DNA of 64,000 nt from Saccharina japonica. Lineage: Eukaryota > Sar > Phaeophyceae > Laminariales > Laminariaceae. The position numbers and the translations under genes were made by a program. Shown here in pieces: positions 11,546 to 21,319 of the stretch. The stretch is taken from contig MEHQ01001636.1 of the NCBI GenBank assembly GCA_008828725.1, forward strand, positions 12,671 through 76,670, given 5' to 3'. Positions within the stretch are counted from its first letter, which is position 1, and the number at the start of each line of letters is the position of its first letter. The notes beneath the pieces are model-generated. The model was not told the DNA's origin and made no database searches. It was given only the letters and a program-made list of their open reading frames with translations.

Positions 11546-12087
11546 TATAATAATACTACAATATATTGACAGTTTACTACTACGAGTACTGTATATTAAT
11601 CACTCGAGTACTATATACTTCGAAGTATCTGGTACGTGTATACATGATAATACAAAAAAATACAATACGAATAGGTTGTACAGAAGATTCATGAAGCAAG
11701 CGCAGCTCCACTAAAAATAACACTGTAAACTCAAGGTACACTACTGTATGATATGATATGAGTATGGTATGATATGGTATGATACAATATGATCGACTGT
11801 TGAGCTCAGGTTAGACGCGTGCGGGTCATCAAACCGATTCAAACCCAATTTTTTTTTTTTTTTACCCATCAACTCTACCCCCTCCCCCCCTATCTCTCTC
11901 TCTCGAATAGTGTGTACTACTAATCAACGAATCCTGCGGAAATGCGAGTACCAGTGCTTGCTGTACCTCGAGGAAAAAAAAGAAGGAAGACTACAAAACA
12001 GTCTATATCTACGTATGTACCCGCATGCATGCATGACGTCTGATATAGTCTGCCCGCCGCTTTGGCCCCAGGGCGGAGGAGAGGGAG
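11546..12087. other. Unassigned AT-rich stretch
   Basis: AT-rich with CGAGTAC/TATAC palindromic motifs, a degraded TATGATATG tract at 11745-11795, a 15-bp T run near 11851 and a CT run at 11893-11905. No gene or named repeat recognised. Confidence 0.45.
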
Positions 12088-12152
12088 TGTGCTCATGTCG
12101 TGCATGGCCGTAGTCGTATGGCCATAGACCCTCGCATCCCTACAATGCCGGG
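12088..12152 (-). mobile_element. Family A retroposon, 3' fragment
   Basis: Carries the family A 3' block in inverse orientation: GTGCTCATGTCGTGCATGG, then CCATAGACCCTCGCATCCCT. It is severely 5'-truncated and ends in GCCGGGGAGAAC. No long G run remains at its 3' side. Confidence 0.7.
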
Positions 12153-12763
12153 GAGAACAAAACATACGGTGGTATAATATATATGATACATACCAGGTAC
12201 CAGGTATATAACATACGCGTATCGATCGCCGAAAACAATTAAGACGGAATGAAACCTCACCATTTAGTGTATGTACTACAGTATGCTATTATACACATTG
12301 TATATATGTAAGATACACATACACATCCACAATCAATACATCAATGCTTCTGGGCGGTGCGATGGGAAGGGGTGGATCGCCCCAAGTCACCCCCCCCATA
12401 AAACAAAACGGGGGGGGGCATGGGGGGGCGGGGGAGATAAGATGATCGACCGCAAAAAAAAATTAAAACGTGGAACAAAAATCCACAACTCGCAATCTAC
12501 AATGAACCAATACAAGTACAATCAGTACTGCTGCGCTGTGCGACGGGGCGAGAAAATAAATAAGCAACGACCTCCTTTATACCAGGTATTCATATTAAAC
12601 ATAAGAGTAACGCGGCCGTTTTTAACGAACAAAAACATTTTTTTATCGAATCATTTTTCATTATAAATGGTATTACTGAATTGGATTGGATTCGATTAGG
12701 TGGGGGGAAAAAATAGTATTTAGGGTGTCACTGTCGGGAGTTGCGCACTGTGTACTAAAATAC

Positions 12764-13080
12764 GAAAAACGCGAAATAAAAAAGGTTCAACGAATATCCC
12801 GTTGCTAACCACACGAGGCGACCTACGGCACACACCCTCTCCGGAGTGCCGCCACCGCCGCCACCGCTTGACTTCTTCTTCTTCCCGCACCGGCGAGGAG
12901 CCTATCGCTCTTGGGATCCGTTAGGTGGGCTGACCCAGCCCTAAAGTCCCACGAGGTGAGGAGCGACGGCAGTACAGCTATCGAAGCTCTGAGGGGACTC
13001 GTGATGCGGTGCTTGCTTCGCGTGTTATTGGAGGTACAGCGCGCCAAAACAAAATTTGGTTTGCGGTGGCCTTGTGTGTG

Positions 13081-13111
<31 letters not shown>

Positions 13112-13335
13112 CTTTTTTTTGTGTTTTTTTTTTTTTTTTTTTAGGCGCCGCAGACGGTCTACTCGTAGGCTGTGCTAATAAGGACGTTCGGAGGTCGCGC
13201 TTGAGCGGCGGGGGTGGTCCTACCTCTCGCAATGGCGGCTTCTCGCCTCTGAAGCAGCCGGCGGCAACGCAAATATTTAGTTGTCATGCTTCGGTTTTTT
13301 CGTGGAACATGTCACGTTCAGGTGGACAAAATCCT
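12764..13335 (+). mobile_element. Dispersed repeat J, copy 1
   Basis: Shares ordered blocks with 39872-40525: ACGAGGCGACCTACGGC, GGCTGACCCAGCCC/GGCTGGCGCAGCCC, TTTTTAGGCGCCGCA, TCTCGCCTCTGAA and CATGGAACA..TCACG. A GT/poly-T insertion splits it at 13075-13142. Reading frames differ between copies, so I see no conserved protein. GGGCCC-like sequence near both ends of the two copies may be terminal, but I did not confirm this. Confidence 0.55.
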
Positions 13336-13579
13336 TCAATTGAATTCGATTCGATTCGATTCGATTCGATCCGATTCGATAACTCTCCAAAATATATATT
13401 TTGGGATTTCTTTGTCAAATTCTTTGAATCGAATTTGATCGAATTTCCCTTGCCCCAAAAAGAAAACACCTTCTTAGCACTTCATGTTTCGACCAATCAG
13501 AAAAAAAAGAAAATTAAATTCGTTTCGTGAAAAAATCGATTTGATTTTAAAGAGTTGTTTGTTAAAACAGGCCCTAACG

Positions 13580-13581
<2 letters not shown>

Positions 13582-13616
<35 letters not shown>
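13582..13616. repeat. 35-bp G run
   Basis: Uninterrupted G homopolymer between family J-like flank (CCTAACGCC) and a module X start (CGATGAAAAAAATCGCC). It is one of the chain junctions. Confidence 0.95.
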
Positions 13617-13675
13617 CGATGAAAAAAATCGCCGAAAATAAGATGGGGAACAAAACCCCACACTCCACAATCCGC

Positions 13676-13912
13676 AATCAATCAATCAACATACCAACCA
13701 ATAAATTAATCAAGCAATCAATCAATCAACCAAGCAATCAAGCAATCAATCAATTAACCAACCAACCAACCAACCAATCAACCAATCAACCAATCAACCA
13801 ATCAATCAATCGATCAATCAATCAATCAATCAATCAATCGATCAATCAATCAATCAATCAACCAATCAACCAACCAATCAATCAAACAATTAATCAATCA
13901 ATCAATCGGTCT
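13676..13912. repeat. (CAAT)n tetranucleotide array
   Basis: Alternating CAAT, CAAC and CGAT tetramers inside module X. Similar arrays in inverse orientation lie at 24318-24560 and 59414-59585. The Asn-Gln-Ser-Ile translation is a repeat artefact. Confidence 0.95.
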
Positions 13913-13984
13913 GATGTATAGTGTCGTGCGATGGGCGGGGCGGGTGGATCACCCCAATTCCCTCCAAACAGACAGCAACGGGGA

Positions 13985-14262
13985 AGAGAGACTCATTGTC
14001 GTGCATGGCCGTACTCTCGTATGACCATGTAGACCCTCGCATCCCTACAAAACCCGGGACGGAGCGCGTCAGACTGACACCGACCAGACATACACTACTC
14101 GCACCAAGCGCGAAGCGCTGTGGGCTGTGGACTGTGAGGTATTCGGCGAGTCTCATGAAGGGTGAGCTGCATCCTATATACTACGAACCGCTTGTGAGAC
14201 GGGCTTCGGAACCCTGTGTGTATGACACGTTCTCGCATATTATTTGGAGGAGCCTCGTCGAT
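13985..14262 (-). mobile_element. Family A retroposon, nearly complete 3' two-thirds
   Basis: Inverse orientation: ACTCATTGTCGTGCATGGCC, CCCTCGCATCCCTACA, CGACCAGACA, GGCGAGTCTCATGAAGGG, then GAACCGCTTGTGAGACGG. Preceded by module X rather than by a long G run. No conserved reading frame is shared by all copies, so it is probably non-coding. Confidence 0.75.
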
Positions 14263-14327
14263 TGACTCGATTTTTTCTCCCGGTAGGGCTACTTCCGGGG
14301 AGCGGCGGCGGCGGGGGGGGGGGGGGT

Positions 14328-14456
14328 ACTTCATTTTCATGCATGGCCGTAGTCGTATGACCATAGACCCTCGCATCCCTACATTGCCGGGACGGAGTAA
14401 GTTAGGTTTCCACCAATCAGGCAGACATTGCTTGCGCCAAGCGCGAAGCACCGTTG
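14328..14456 (-). mobile_element. Family A retroposon, 5'-truncated
   Basis: Begins after a 14-bp G run at 14313-14326 and carries TCATGCATGGCCGTAGTCG and GCATCCCTACATTGCCGGGA. It stops at CACCGTTGGC, where a 44-bp G run starts. The element thus lies between two G runs, as expected if it inserted into an existing run. Confidence 0.75.
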
Positions 14457-14457
14457 G

Positions 14458-14458
<1 letters not shown>

Positions 14459-14502
<44 letters not shown>
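14459..14502. repeat. 44-bp G run
   Basis: Uninterrupted G homopolymer between a family A 5' break and a module X (GAGGAGCAACGCAATTTTCG). Confidence 0.95.
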
Positions 14503-14503
<1 letters not shown>

Positions 14504-14677
14504 GGAGCAACGCAATTTTCGTATCGATAGCCGACAAAGTTAAAGGTGGAATAACACTACAAAACAAAAACACAACCAATTGATACTGCGCCGTGCGTTG
14601 GCCGGGCGCATAATGACCCACCCTTCTCGTCCAAGTAGATAAAAAACAGGTAACAAACGGGGGAGGCCGGGGGCACA

Positions 14678-14774
14678 TTAACCCATTTAGGACTCCAGTC
14701 CCGATGTGGGGACAAAACACTTGTAATCAGACTGAAACAGTTAGTTCTAGACAGTGCAGTTCTAAAAGGGTTAA
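14678..14774. mobile_element. piggyBac-like MITE D1, degraded right arm
   Basis: TTAA at both ends, left arm CCCATTTAGGACTCCAGTCC, and right arm ending TGCAGTTCTAAAAGGG. The GTCCCC block of the right arm is mutated (ACAGTTAGTTCTAGACAG). Inserted in the X/A chain. Confidence 0.75.
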
Positions 14775-14925
14775 CATGTAACCAGAACTAAGATGGTACG
14801 AAGCCCCACAGTCCACAATGATTCACAATCCACAATCGATTGCTTGTTGTGCGACGTGTGGTAGGCAGGCAGGCAGGGCGGGCGGGCGGGTCGGCGGATC
14901 ATCCCAATGCACCCTCAACAAGCAA

Positions 14926-14926
<1 letters not shown>

Positions 14927-14976
<50 letters not shown>
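14927..14976. repeat. 50-bp G run
   Basis: Uninterrupted G homopolymer following the module X end CAACAAGCAAC. DNA to 15170 beyond it is not assigned and includes a TATATAT tract at 15112-15148. Confidence 0.95.
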
Positions 14977-15432
14977 CTACAAAAAAACACCATATCTATG
15001 TGTCGTCGAAAAGGTTTAATGATATGTAGTATACCTAGAAGTGGGTCCCTTAGCAGTGCCATTATGTGCCAGCTACTACTGAGGCCATCGGCACAACTCC
15101 GGATTGAGAAATACATATATATATATATTATATTATATATTATATATAGGTTTTCGTATGGAAATGAAAAAGTGTGCCATGCCAAAAATTACCGGCACCA
15201 CTCCGGCAACTGGCACCAAACTACTACTCCACCGGCACGACCGAGGGGCCACTACTATTAATACTGCTGCTGCTGCTGTAATGTGGAACAAAAAACACTC
15301 AACAATTCCACAATCCCCCCCCAAAAAATGATTTCACAATTACTTCGTATGATATGCTGCTCCGTCGGACGGGGCGATCGAATTTACCCAACTCACCCCC
15401 AAAAAAGCAGCGGGGGGGGTGGGGGGGGGGGG

Positions 15433-15583
15433 TACTCATGTCATGCACGGCCGTAGTCGTATGGCCATAGGGTACTAGATGTTCATGCATGGCCGTAGTC
15501 GTATGACCATAGACCCTCGCATCCCTACGAGTATGTACAATGCCGGGACGGAGAACGTCGGGTTTTCACCGACCAGGCACGGG
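15433..15583 (-). mobile_element. Family A retroposon, two overlapping 3' ends
   Basis: After G runs at 15412-15432 there is GTACTCATGTCATGCACGGC to the CATAG block, then a second TTCATGCATGGCCGTAGTCG start at 15481 followed by CCCTCGCATCCCTAC and GACGGAGAACGTCGGG. One 3' end seems to have landed next to or inside another. Confidence 0.65.
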
Positions 15584-15768
15584 GGGGGGAATGGGCGCGA
15601 CGAAAACAAAAATCACCCTGGTACCAGGTATCCACCGCCAAAACGATTGAAGGTGGAACAAAACATGACACAGACACAGCAACCCACAATCGCACCAATT
15701 ATGTGACGCGCAGTGGGCGGGCGGATCATCCCCACTCGCCCCCCAGAACGCCGCAACGGCAAACGGGT

Positions 15769-15830
<62 letters not shown>
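15769..15830. repeat. 62-bp G run at the left edge of the large duplication
   Basis: Uninterrupted G homopolymer. The sequence shared with the second copy begins in its last bases (GGGTGAGGGGAGGGGGCGCG). The second copy has only a short CCCCCCCGGG in this place. Confidence 0.95.
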
Positions 15831-15831
<1 letters not shown>

Positions 15832-16250
15832 GAGGGGAGGGGGCGCGAAAACGTGTCCTCTGGTATTAGGTATACCCATCGCCAAAACAAATGACAACTA
15901 CGTATACGAAGCAGAAGTAAGGTGGAACAAACAACATCCCACGGGGTTCACGAATCAATCGTTTTTTTTTTTGCCGGTGCGATGGGATCACCCAATTCGC
16001 CCCCCCCCTCTCACAGACAGACAGGCAGACAGTAGAGCTTACCTGGTGCCAGTAATTCCACACTGTATCGTATGCCGCTAATAAGTAATAAGAGACGCTC
16101 GCTAGGTATGAGAGACGAGAGGCCGGGAATATTAGGCCCGTTATCCATTCGTGTTAGCTTCCAAGCGGGCGCTATATTCACGGCCAGCAGAATGGCATAT
16201 CCCTGTACGTAACCATATGCTGGTTGGGGGCTACGTAGGAGGAGTGCGAT

Positions 16251-16527
16251 ATGTGCAGGTTGCACCTGCAAAAGTTTTTGTGCAGGCTGTGTGTGGCCAA
16301 TTTCATCCTTGCCCGTCGCCCCAGACCAAGCCAACCCCAGACACACCCCTAACCCTAACCCTAACCCCAACCCCTTGGGGAGCACGAGGTCGGCAGGGGC
16401 AGCCACGCGGCTCCGCCGCGTATTTTGATGGCGTTTTTCCAAAAACAAGCATGCGGCCCAAAAGGCCAGCCTCACCCATTAAAACCGGCATCCTGCACAA
16501 AAACACTTGCAGGTGTAACCTGCACAT
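16251..16527. mobile_element. TIR element with a telomere-like core, type H1
   Basis: The left arm starts ATGTGCAGGTTGCACCTGCA and the right arm is its inverse (ending AGGTGTAACCTGCACAT), 36 bp with about three mismatches. The interior holds CCCCTAACCCTAACCCTAAC at about 16346 and a GC-rich hairpin CGCGGCTCCGCCGCG. There is no ORF of note and the target duplication is unclear. The duplicate is at 25069-25345. Confidence 0.7.
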
Positions 16528-16833
16528 AGTACGCGTCTACGTAGGGGTACATAATAAGTAGTGGTCCCTCTATGGCGCTGGCTGAGTTCGTGGTGCCGGC
16601 TGCCCGCTACGTACTTCTAGATTAAAAAAAAAAAAAAAAAAAACAGCAGCTGTGAGATCGAGGATTTTGTTGAAACTCCTATTTGCTATTATAGCTGAGT
16701 GTGATACTTCGATAGAGCGTACTTACGGGTTGTATATGTCCTCATCATGCAGGATGTACATCCCGTATGAGGGGGACACAATATGAGAGCGGTACCATTC
16801 AGGTAGCGTGTGTCTATTTGTGGGGGGGGGGTG

Positions 16834-16872
16834 TACTCATGTCGTGCACGGCCGTAGTCATATGACCATAGA
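16834..16872 (-). mobile_element. Family A minimal 3' end
   Basis: GTACTCATGTCGTGCACGGC to CATAGAG, flanked on both sides by G runs (16821-16830 and 16870-16877). This is an extreme 5' truncation of about 40 bp. The duplicate is at 25650-25690. Confidence 0.7.
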
Positions 16873-17042
16873 GGGGGGGGGAATAAGAATTAAAATGGTT
16901 TGCATGTAACTTTGCCATTAATATATATAGTGTCTGTGGAATCGCTTGGCACAAAAATATGGCATTCACCAGTGTGCGGTACGAGTAGTAGTGTGCGGAG
17001 GGATTAGTGCCGGTTGCCGTCGAAGTGCCCAACCGCAACGGG

Positions 17043-17045
<3 letters not shown>

Positions 17046-17081
<36 letters not shown>
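17046..17081. repeat. 36-bp G run
   Basis: Uninterrupted G homopolymer preceded by CCAACCGCAACGGGGGA. Exactly the same length in the duplicate (25862-25897). Confidence 0.95.
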
Positions 17082-17082
<1 letters not shown>

Positions 17083-17330
17083 GTCCTCGATATTCATGCA
17101 TGGCCGTACAGTAGTCGTACGACCATAGACCCTCGCACCCCTACAACGTCGGGACGGAGCATGTCGGGTTTTCACCGACCAGGCAGGCCATTGCCTGCTC
17201 GCACCAAGCTTTTCGAAGCGAAACGTGAAGTGTTCGGCGAGTCGCATGAAAAGGGTGAGCTAGCTGCATCCTTCTAAGAACCGCTTGTGAGGCGGACTTG
17301 CATATGCATGACAGCTTCCATGGGTTAACG
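17083..17330 (-). mobile_element. Family A retroposon
   Basis: Inverse orientation, from GTCCTCGATATTCATGCATG through CCCTCGCACCCCTACAACG, GGGTTTTCACCGACCAGG and GGCGAGTCGCATGAAAAGG to GAGGCGGACTTGCA. It lies between the 36-bp G run and a 12-bp G run (17330-17342). The duplicate is at 25899-26146. Confidence 0.8.
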
Positions 17331-17684
17331 GGGGGGGGGGGGCGATACAATATACCCCCAATGCTGTGCACGTTACTACAAGGACCATTAGGTACCGATA
17401 TGCATACAACTACGTACACAACGGGTCCTGCTATTTCCGTCCAGAGTGGATCACGTGTATCACGCGTACCTAATGCAGGTGTCGAGCACCGAACCCGTTT
17501 CATACCTTGGACCGATCATCGATTTCCCACCTCCATGGATCTTTCACGGGGGGCTTATGGTAAAACCAGGACCCCGTCACGTACACAAAAACCCATATAT
17601 TCCAGTATTTTTACTATTAATAAGCAGATTTGGTCCTGATTCTTATACGTACTCCCCCGCAATGGACATTTCAGGGAAGCAGGT

Positions 17685-17730
<46 letters not shown>
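17685..17730. repeat. 46-bp G run
   Basis: Uninterrupted G homopolymer between AAGCAGGT and CGTTCTGAGG. Same length in the duplicate (26501-26546). Confidence 0.95.
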
Positions 17731-17835
17731 CGTTCTGAGGTTCTCCGCTCGAGGAGCTCGCTACGTACTCCCATCAAGACTGATTAAAAAAAAATATAGG
17801 AAAGGCAAGGCCAAAATTCGACGAGCCATGTGACC

Positions 17836-17923
17836 TTGACCCCTTAAGAACTGGTCCCAAGTATTTGGGGACAAATTACTTGGAAATAGAGTTGGATTAT
17901 TTTCTCAGTTCTGAATGGGTTAT
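17836..17923. mobile_element. piggyBac-like MITE D2, degraded
   Basis: TTGACCCCTTAAGAACTGGT to CAGTTCTGAATGGGTTAT. D2 differs from D1 by its ends (CCCCTTGAGAACCGGTCCCA and TTCAGTTCTGAATGGG). The TTAA ends have mutated to TTGA and TTAT. The duplicate is at 26652-26739. Confidence 0.65.
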
Positions 17924-17967
17924 AGGGGCACATCACGGTTTTGTTTTGTTGACAAGCAAGAACGATG

Positions 17968-17991
17968 CAGCAGCAGCAGCAGCAGCAGCAG
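17968..17991. repeat. (CAG)8 microsatellite
   Basis: Eight CAG units. The duplicate copy at 26784-26810 has nine. This accounts for one of the offset steps between the two segments. Confidence 0.95.
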
Positions 17992-18121
17992 CCGTGGTGT
18001 GTACCGATTTTCAAGATCAGCTTATCTCATAAAACGATGGGTCTTATCTTTTACTACTACTATTAATACTACTACTGTACGAAAAAAAGGATCCCACACT
18101 AACTCCAAGTAGTTTTTTCTC

Positions 18122-18360
18122 CCCGTGACAAGCCGATTATTTACCTGGTCTTAGCTCTATATACTATATATGGTCTTAAACCGGATCGTCTTAAAGTGGG
18201 TATTATCCCGTGACAAGCCGATTCACTTGGTCTTTTCTCTACTATGGTCTCAAACCGGATGGTCTTAAAATGGGTATTTCCCCCGTGACAGGCCGACGTG
18301 CCTGGTCTTGCCTCTGCTATATATGTATGGCCTTAAACCGGTGGTTTTAAAAATGGGTAC
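18122..18360. repeat. Three tandem units of about 75-87 bp
   Basis: Each unit has CCGTGACAAGCCGA, CTGGTCTT or CTTGGTCTTTT, TATGGTCTTAAACCGG and TTAAAATGGGTA. Followed at 18373-18405 by a short inverted repeat (GGGGCGGCTCTT...AAGAGCCCCGCC). Duplicate at 26941-27179. Confidence 0.8.
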
Positions 18361-18434
18361 ACCACTACTGTATTGGGGCGGCTCTTCCTCGGTTTAAGAG
18401 CCCCGCCAGTCAGAAACTATTTACGGCACGGACC

Positions 18435-18815
18435 CATGCTACGGTAGAGGTGCGCCATGTTTTTTCTGGGGCTCCTCAAGTGTGAGGAGTTCTATACTAA
18501 TAGTAAGTAATAGTAAGCCACCTGCCTTTGGAGGAACATAAAAGTGCTACGTATATACCCGATGAACAATCCCACGGCCTAAGTATAACCCTGAAGAATA
18601 TTTCAACATAAGAATTTTTGGAATGCCGACAATTTTGGATGAACCGTTTTAGGACTGCAGACCCGTTTTGGGGACAATCCACTCTAATTATAAGTAATTT
18701 GTCCCCAAAACGGGACTCCAGTCCTATAAGGGTTAAGGAAGGAGGAGCACCGTCATTCAGGAAACGTTTTAGCCAAAAAAAAGTATAACTTATACCTCTA
18801 TCGTAAAACGCGTCT
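18435..18815 (+). mobile_element. Dispersed repeat K, copy 2, interrupted
   Basis: The same block order as 4258-4565, interrupted by a D1 MITE at 18640-18736 placed at the position where the other copies read GGTTAAGG or GGGCTAAGG. Duplicate at 27254-27634. Confidence 0.75.
18640..18736. mobile_element. piggyBac-like MITE D1 nested in repeat K
   Basis: Left arm CCGTTTTAGGACTGCAGACC, GTTTTGGGGACA, and right arm ending GGACTCCAGTCCTATAAGGG then TTAA. The left flank is TGAA, a one-base decay of TTAA. Comparison with uninterrupted K copies at 4479 and 22646 supports TTAA as the target. Duplicate at 27459-27555. Confidence 0.8.
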
Positions 18816-19023
18816 CAGCAGAGGGAAAAAAAAGTGCTACGTACCCCTTATCGTCTCCTTGTACATGCTGCATCATCTGCATACGTAGCTCATGCTGCCG
18901 CCAGGCTGGAGCCGTTTTTAACCTGCATGGCCCGTGTACGACAGACGTGTTCCCTGGGGTTGGATGTCTTGCTATACAGATACTTCACGACAATCTCGTA
19001 ACGGAAAGGCTACGATAGGGACC

Positions 19024-19300
19024 TAGATGATCTGTAGATGATGTATCTGTAGATGATGTATCTGCAGATGATGTGTCTGTAGATGATGTATCTGTAGATG
19101 ACTTATCTGTAGATGATCTATCGGTGGATCATGTATCTGTAGATGATTATCTGTAGATGATCTATATGTAGACGATTTATCTGTAGATGATCTATCGGTA
19201 GATCGTGTATCTGTAGATGATCTCTCTGTAGATAATTTATCGTAGATCATCTATCTGTAGGTGACATATTTGTAGATGAATTCTCTGTAGATTTTCTATC
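19024..19300. repeat. 15-bp minisatellite (TCTGTAGATGATGTA)
   Basis: About 18 imperfect units of 15 bp with occasional 1-3 base losses. The minus strand stays open in one frame with a STDRS-type pentapeptide and in another with LQIHH, so it cannot be assigned to a protein. Duplicate at 27843-28119. Confidence 0.9.
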
Positions 19301-19522
19301 TCGCCAAGAACAAGAGGAGTGGGAAAAGGCCTCGTTATCCACGTTATCCACGACCTATAAAGGGCTGGGAGCCGGCTGACTATTGTTTGCGGTATGCGGT
19401 GGCGTGAGACCGGTTTGCGCATATTTTGGGGGTTTCGCCTATATCCTGGGGTTTCGTAGGTCACCGACTACTTATTAGTTGGTAAGGTATTACATGTAAA
19501 ACACATTAATATCATAGCGACA

Positions 19523-19535
19523 CCAACAACAACAA

Positions 19536-19634
<99 letters not shown>

Positions 19635-19635
19635 C
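19523..19635. repeat. (CAA)n array followed by ACT triplets
   Basis: Long CAA triplet array with an ACT/ACC tail to 19670. The copy at 28342-28430 is 24 bp shorter, the largest microsatellite difference between the two segments. The poly-Val and poly-Cys translations on the minus strand are artefacts. Confidence 0.95.
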
Positions 19636-20011
19636 TACTACTACTACTACCACTACTACTACTACTATTAATAGAGTGTGACTGATCGGCGGAGAAGGTA
19701 TTATTTTCACACAGTCCTGCCGTCGACGCCAATTGTAAGGTTATGGACAATATGGGACACCAGACTATCCCTTGTCAGGTTTGCCTATTGAACAGGTACT
19801 CGTTGTTACTCACATGTGTTGTTTTCTTAGAGATAGAAGAAGAGCAGCTTTATTCCTTTTCCAACGATGAAAGGCTGAAAGGCTGAATGAAGGCTCGAGT
19901 TGCCTCACCTTGGAAACCCCTGGTTTCCATCTAAGATACTCGTACGCCTTCCAAGTACAGTACTATCAATGCCATTCTTATACCTGTTACCAGGTATTTA
20001 CCGGCGTTTAC

Positions 20012-20320
20012 CAGCTGGCGTAAATCTGCCCGCATCAGGCGAAGTTCTCAGACGAGCCCGCATAAAATGATGCTGTTTTTAATGAGGTAGGGTTTTGTCA
20101 CGAAGCTGTAAGGCAATCGTTCCCGACGGTGAGCTTGTTTTTGGCTTCGGCTAGCGGTGGCCACCACCCCGACTCGGAACTCTAACCCTAACGCTAACCC
20201 TAAACCTAACGAGAGGCATGCCTGGTTGGTGTGCCATCTGGTCGCTGTGCTTGGAAAGGCTCTATTTTCAGTGCAGGCACATCTAAGGAAGTTTGCCTGC
20301 GCGGGCAGATCTACGCGAAC
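20012..20320. mobile_element. TIR element with a telomere-like core, type H2
   Basis: Left arm GCGTAAATCTGCCCGCATCA at about 20018 and inverse right arm GCGCGGGCAGATCTACGC at about 20300, each roughly 35 bp with about 75-80 percent match. The interior has CTAACCCTAACGCTAACCCT at about 20181. The arms differ from those of H1, so it is a separate family. Ends are approximate. Duplicate at 28807-29115. Confidence 0.55.
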
Positions 20321-20685
20321 ACGGCGTTTACACATAGTTCCAGCAATACGGTGACACACACTTCGTATACAGAGTACATTGATCATATCATACATACGCG
20401 TGTCAGCAACAGGGATGAGAGTAGGCCGGACTTCACGGCTATAGTTGGATTAGTTGGATTTAGTTGGATTTAGTTGGATGGCGGAAAGCAAGCCAACCAA
20501 CTGACTTACTTGAAGTTTCATCAATAGCACGCACACACTTCATGCCGCAAACGCGCCAAGTCAGACACGAAGACGCGGAACTCCGCAAATTGCCGGACGG
20601 AACTACGAAGTAACTATAAAAAAAATACCTAGCCAACTAGTAACTAGTCGGCGGCATGTAGTCGGCCAACACACACAGACCTAAC

Positions 20686-20873
20686 GTAGTACAGGGCACC
20701 AACTAAGAAACAGGAAAGCTGATCCAGGCTTGGATTTCTTATTTGAGAATGGCTGCGTTCTATGAGACACTAACTTCGGTGTATTCGACTACCGAATTTC
20801 TTATTTTCCTGGGAATCTCAGCTTTTGCCCTTTCTTGTTGCTCGTTTTCTTGTTAGGTGTCCCGTGCTGTAGG
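20686..20873. mobile_element. Family G MITE
   Basis: About 185 bp with inverted ends GTACAGGGCACC..CTAAGAAACAGGAAAG and TTTTCTTGTTAGGTGTCCCGT. The internal blocks ATTTCTTATTTGAGA and GAATTTCTTATTTTCC are shared with 52943-53113 and 39043-39172. No ORF. Duplicate at 29481-29668. Confidence 0.65.
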
Positions 20874-21319
20874 TAGCATACGAAATATGTATAGACGTAT
20901 CTATGAACTTTGTTCGGGATGGTCGGTGTTCCTTTACCCGATTACTTGGCCGGTGGCTAAGTACTGTACTTCGGTTTTCTTCAGCCCCCGAGGGCGTATT
21001 TATGCTCCTCGCTCTTGCCCGGCGGCTGGGCTACGTACGACTAGTAGCTTGTATGATACGAGGAACGAACGCCTGCTGCTGTGCTCTCCCTTTTTCAGCT
21101 TGCGACTAGCGACACTCCCCGGGACTTCAAGTCAACCACAATCCCGAAGGAGAACCTTGTGTAACAGCATGAACTATTAAAGGCACGCCGCGAAGAACCC
21201 AGACACGTTCGTTCCCAAATTACAACGAAGAACTGCGTACAAAGTACAAGTGCGTTACGGCCAATCAGAAAATTGCGGGCACGAAATCCCTTTCTCTATA
21301 TATATTTGCCCGACAGCAA

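Larger units (their letters stand above)
12200..15827. other. Chain of G-run-separated repeat modules (X and A)
   Basis: Modules of one pattern (X) recur: ATCGCCAAAACAATTGAAGG-like, then GGTGGAACAAAAC, CCACAATC...CAATC, GTGCGATGGGCGGGCGGATC and CCAACAGCAACG. They end at a G run and are followed by either family A or another X. Recognisable X starts are near 12230, 12440, 13617, 14503, 14790, 15175 and 15600. Runs of 35, 14, 44, 50 and 62 G lie between them. In the poly-C orientation (minus strand) this is a head-to-tail retroposon chain. No host gene is seen. Confidence 0.6.

Noticed and set aside
14379-14720. ORFs with long Gly or Pro stretches (here and at 15.7, 17.0, 17.6, 25.8 and 26.4 kb)
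   Set aside because: They are translations of G runs; flanks are family A and module X, not coding DNA.
16340-16375. CCCTAA repeats as a chromosome end
   Set aside because: Only a few imperfect units, inside inverted arms, with ordinary DNA on both sides and a duplicate copy at 25.16 kb.
19468-19710. Poly-Val and poly-Cys ORFs
   Set aside because: Direct translations of the CAA array on the minus strand.
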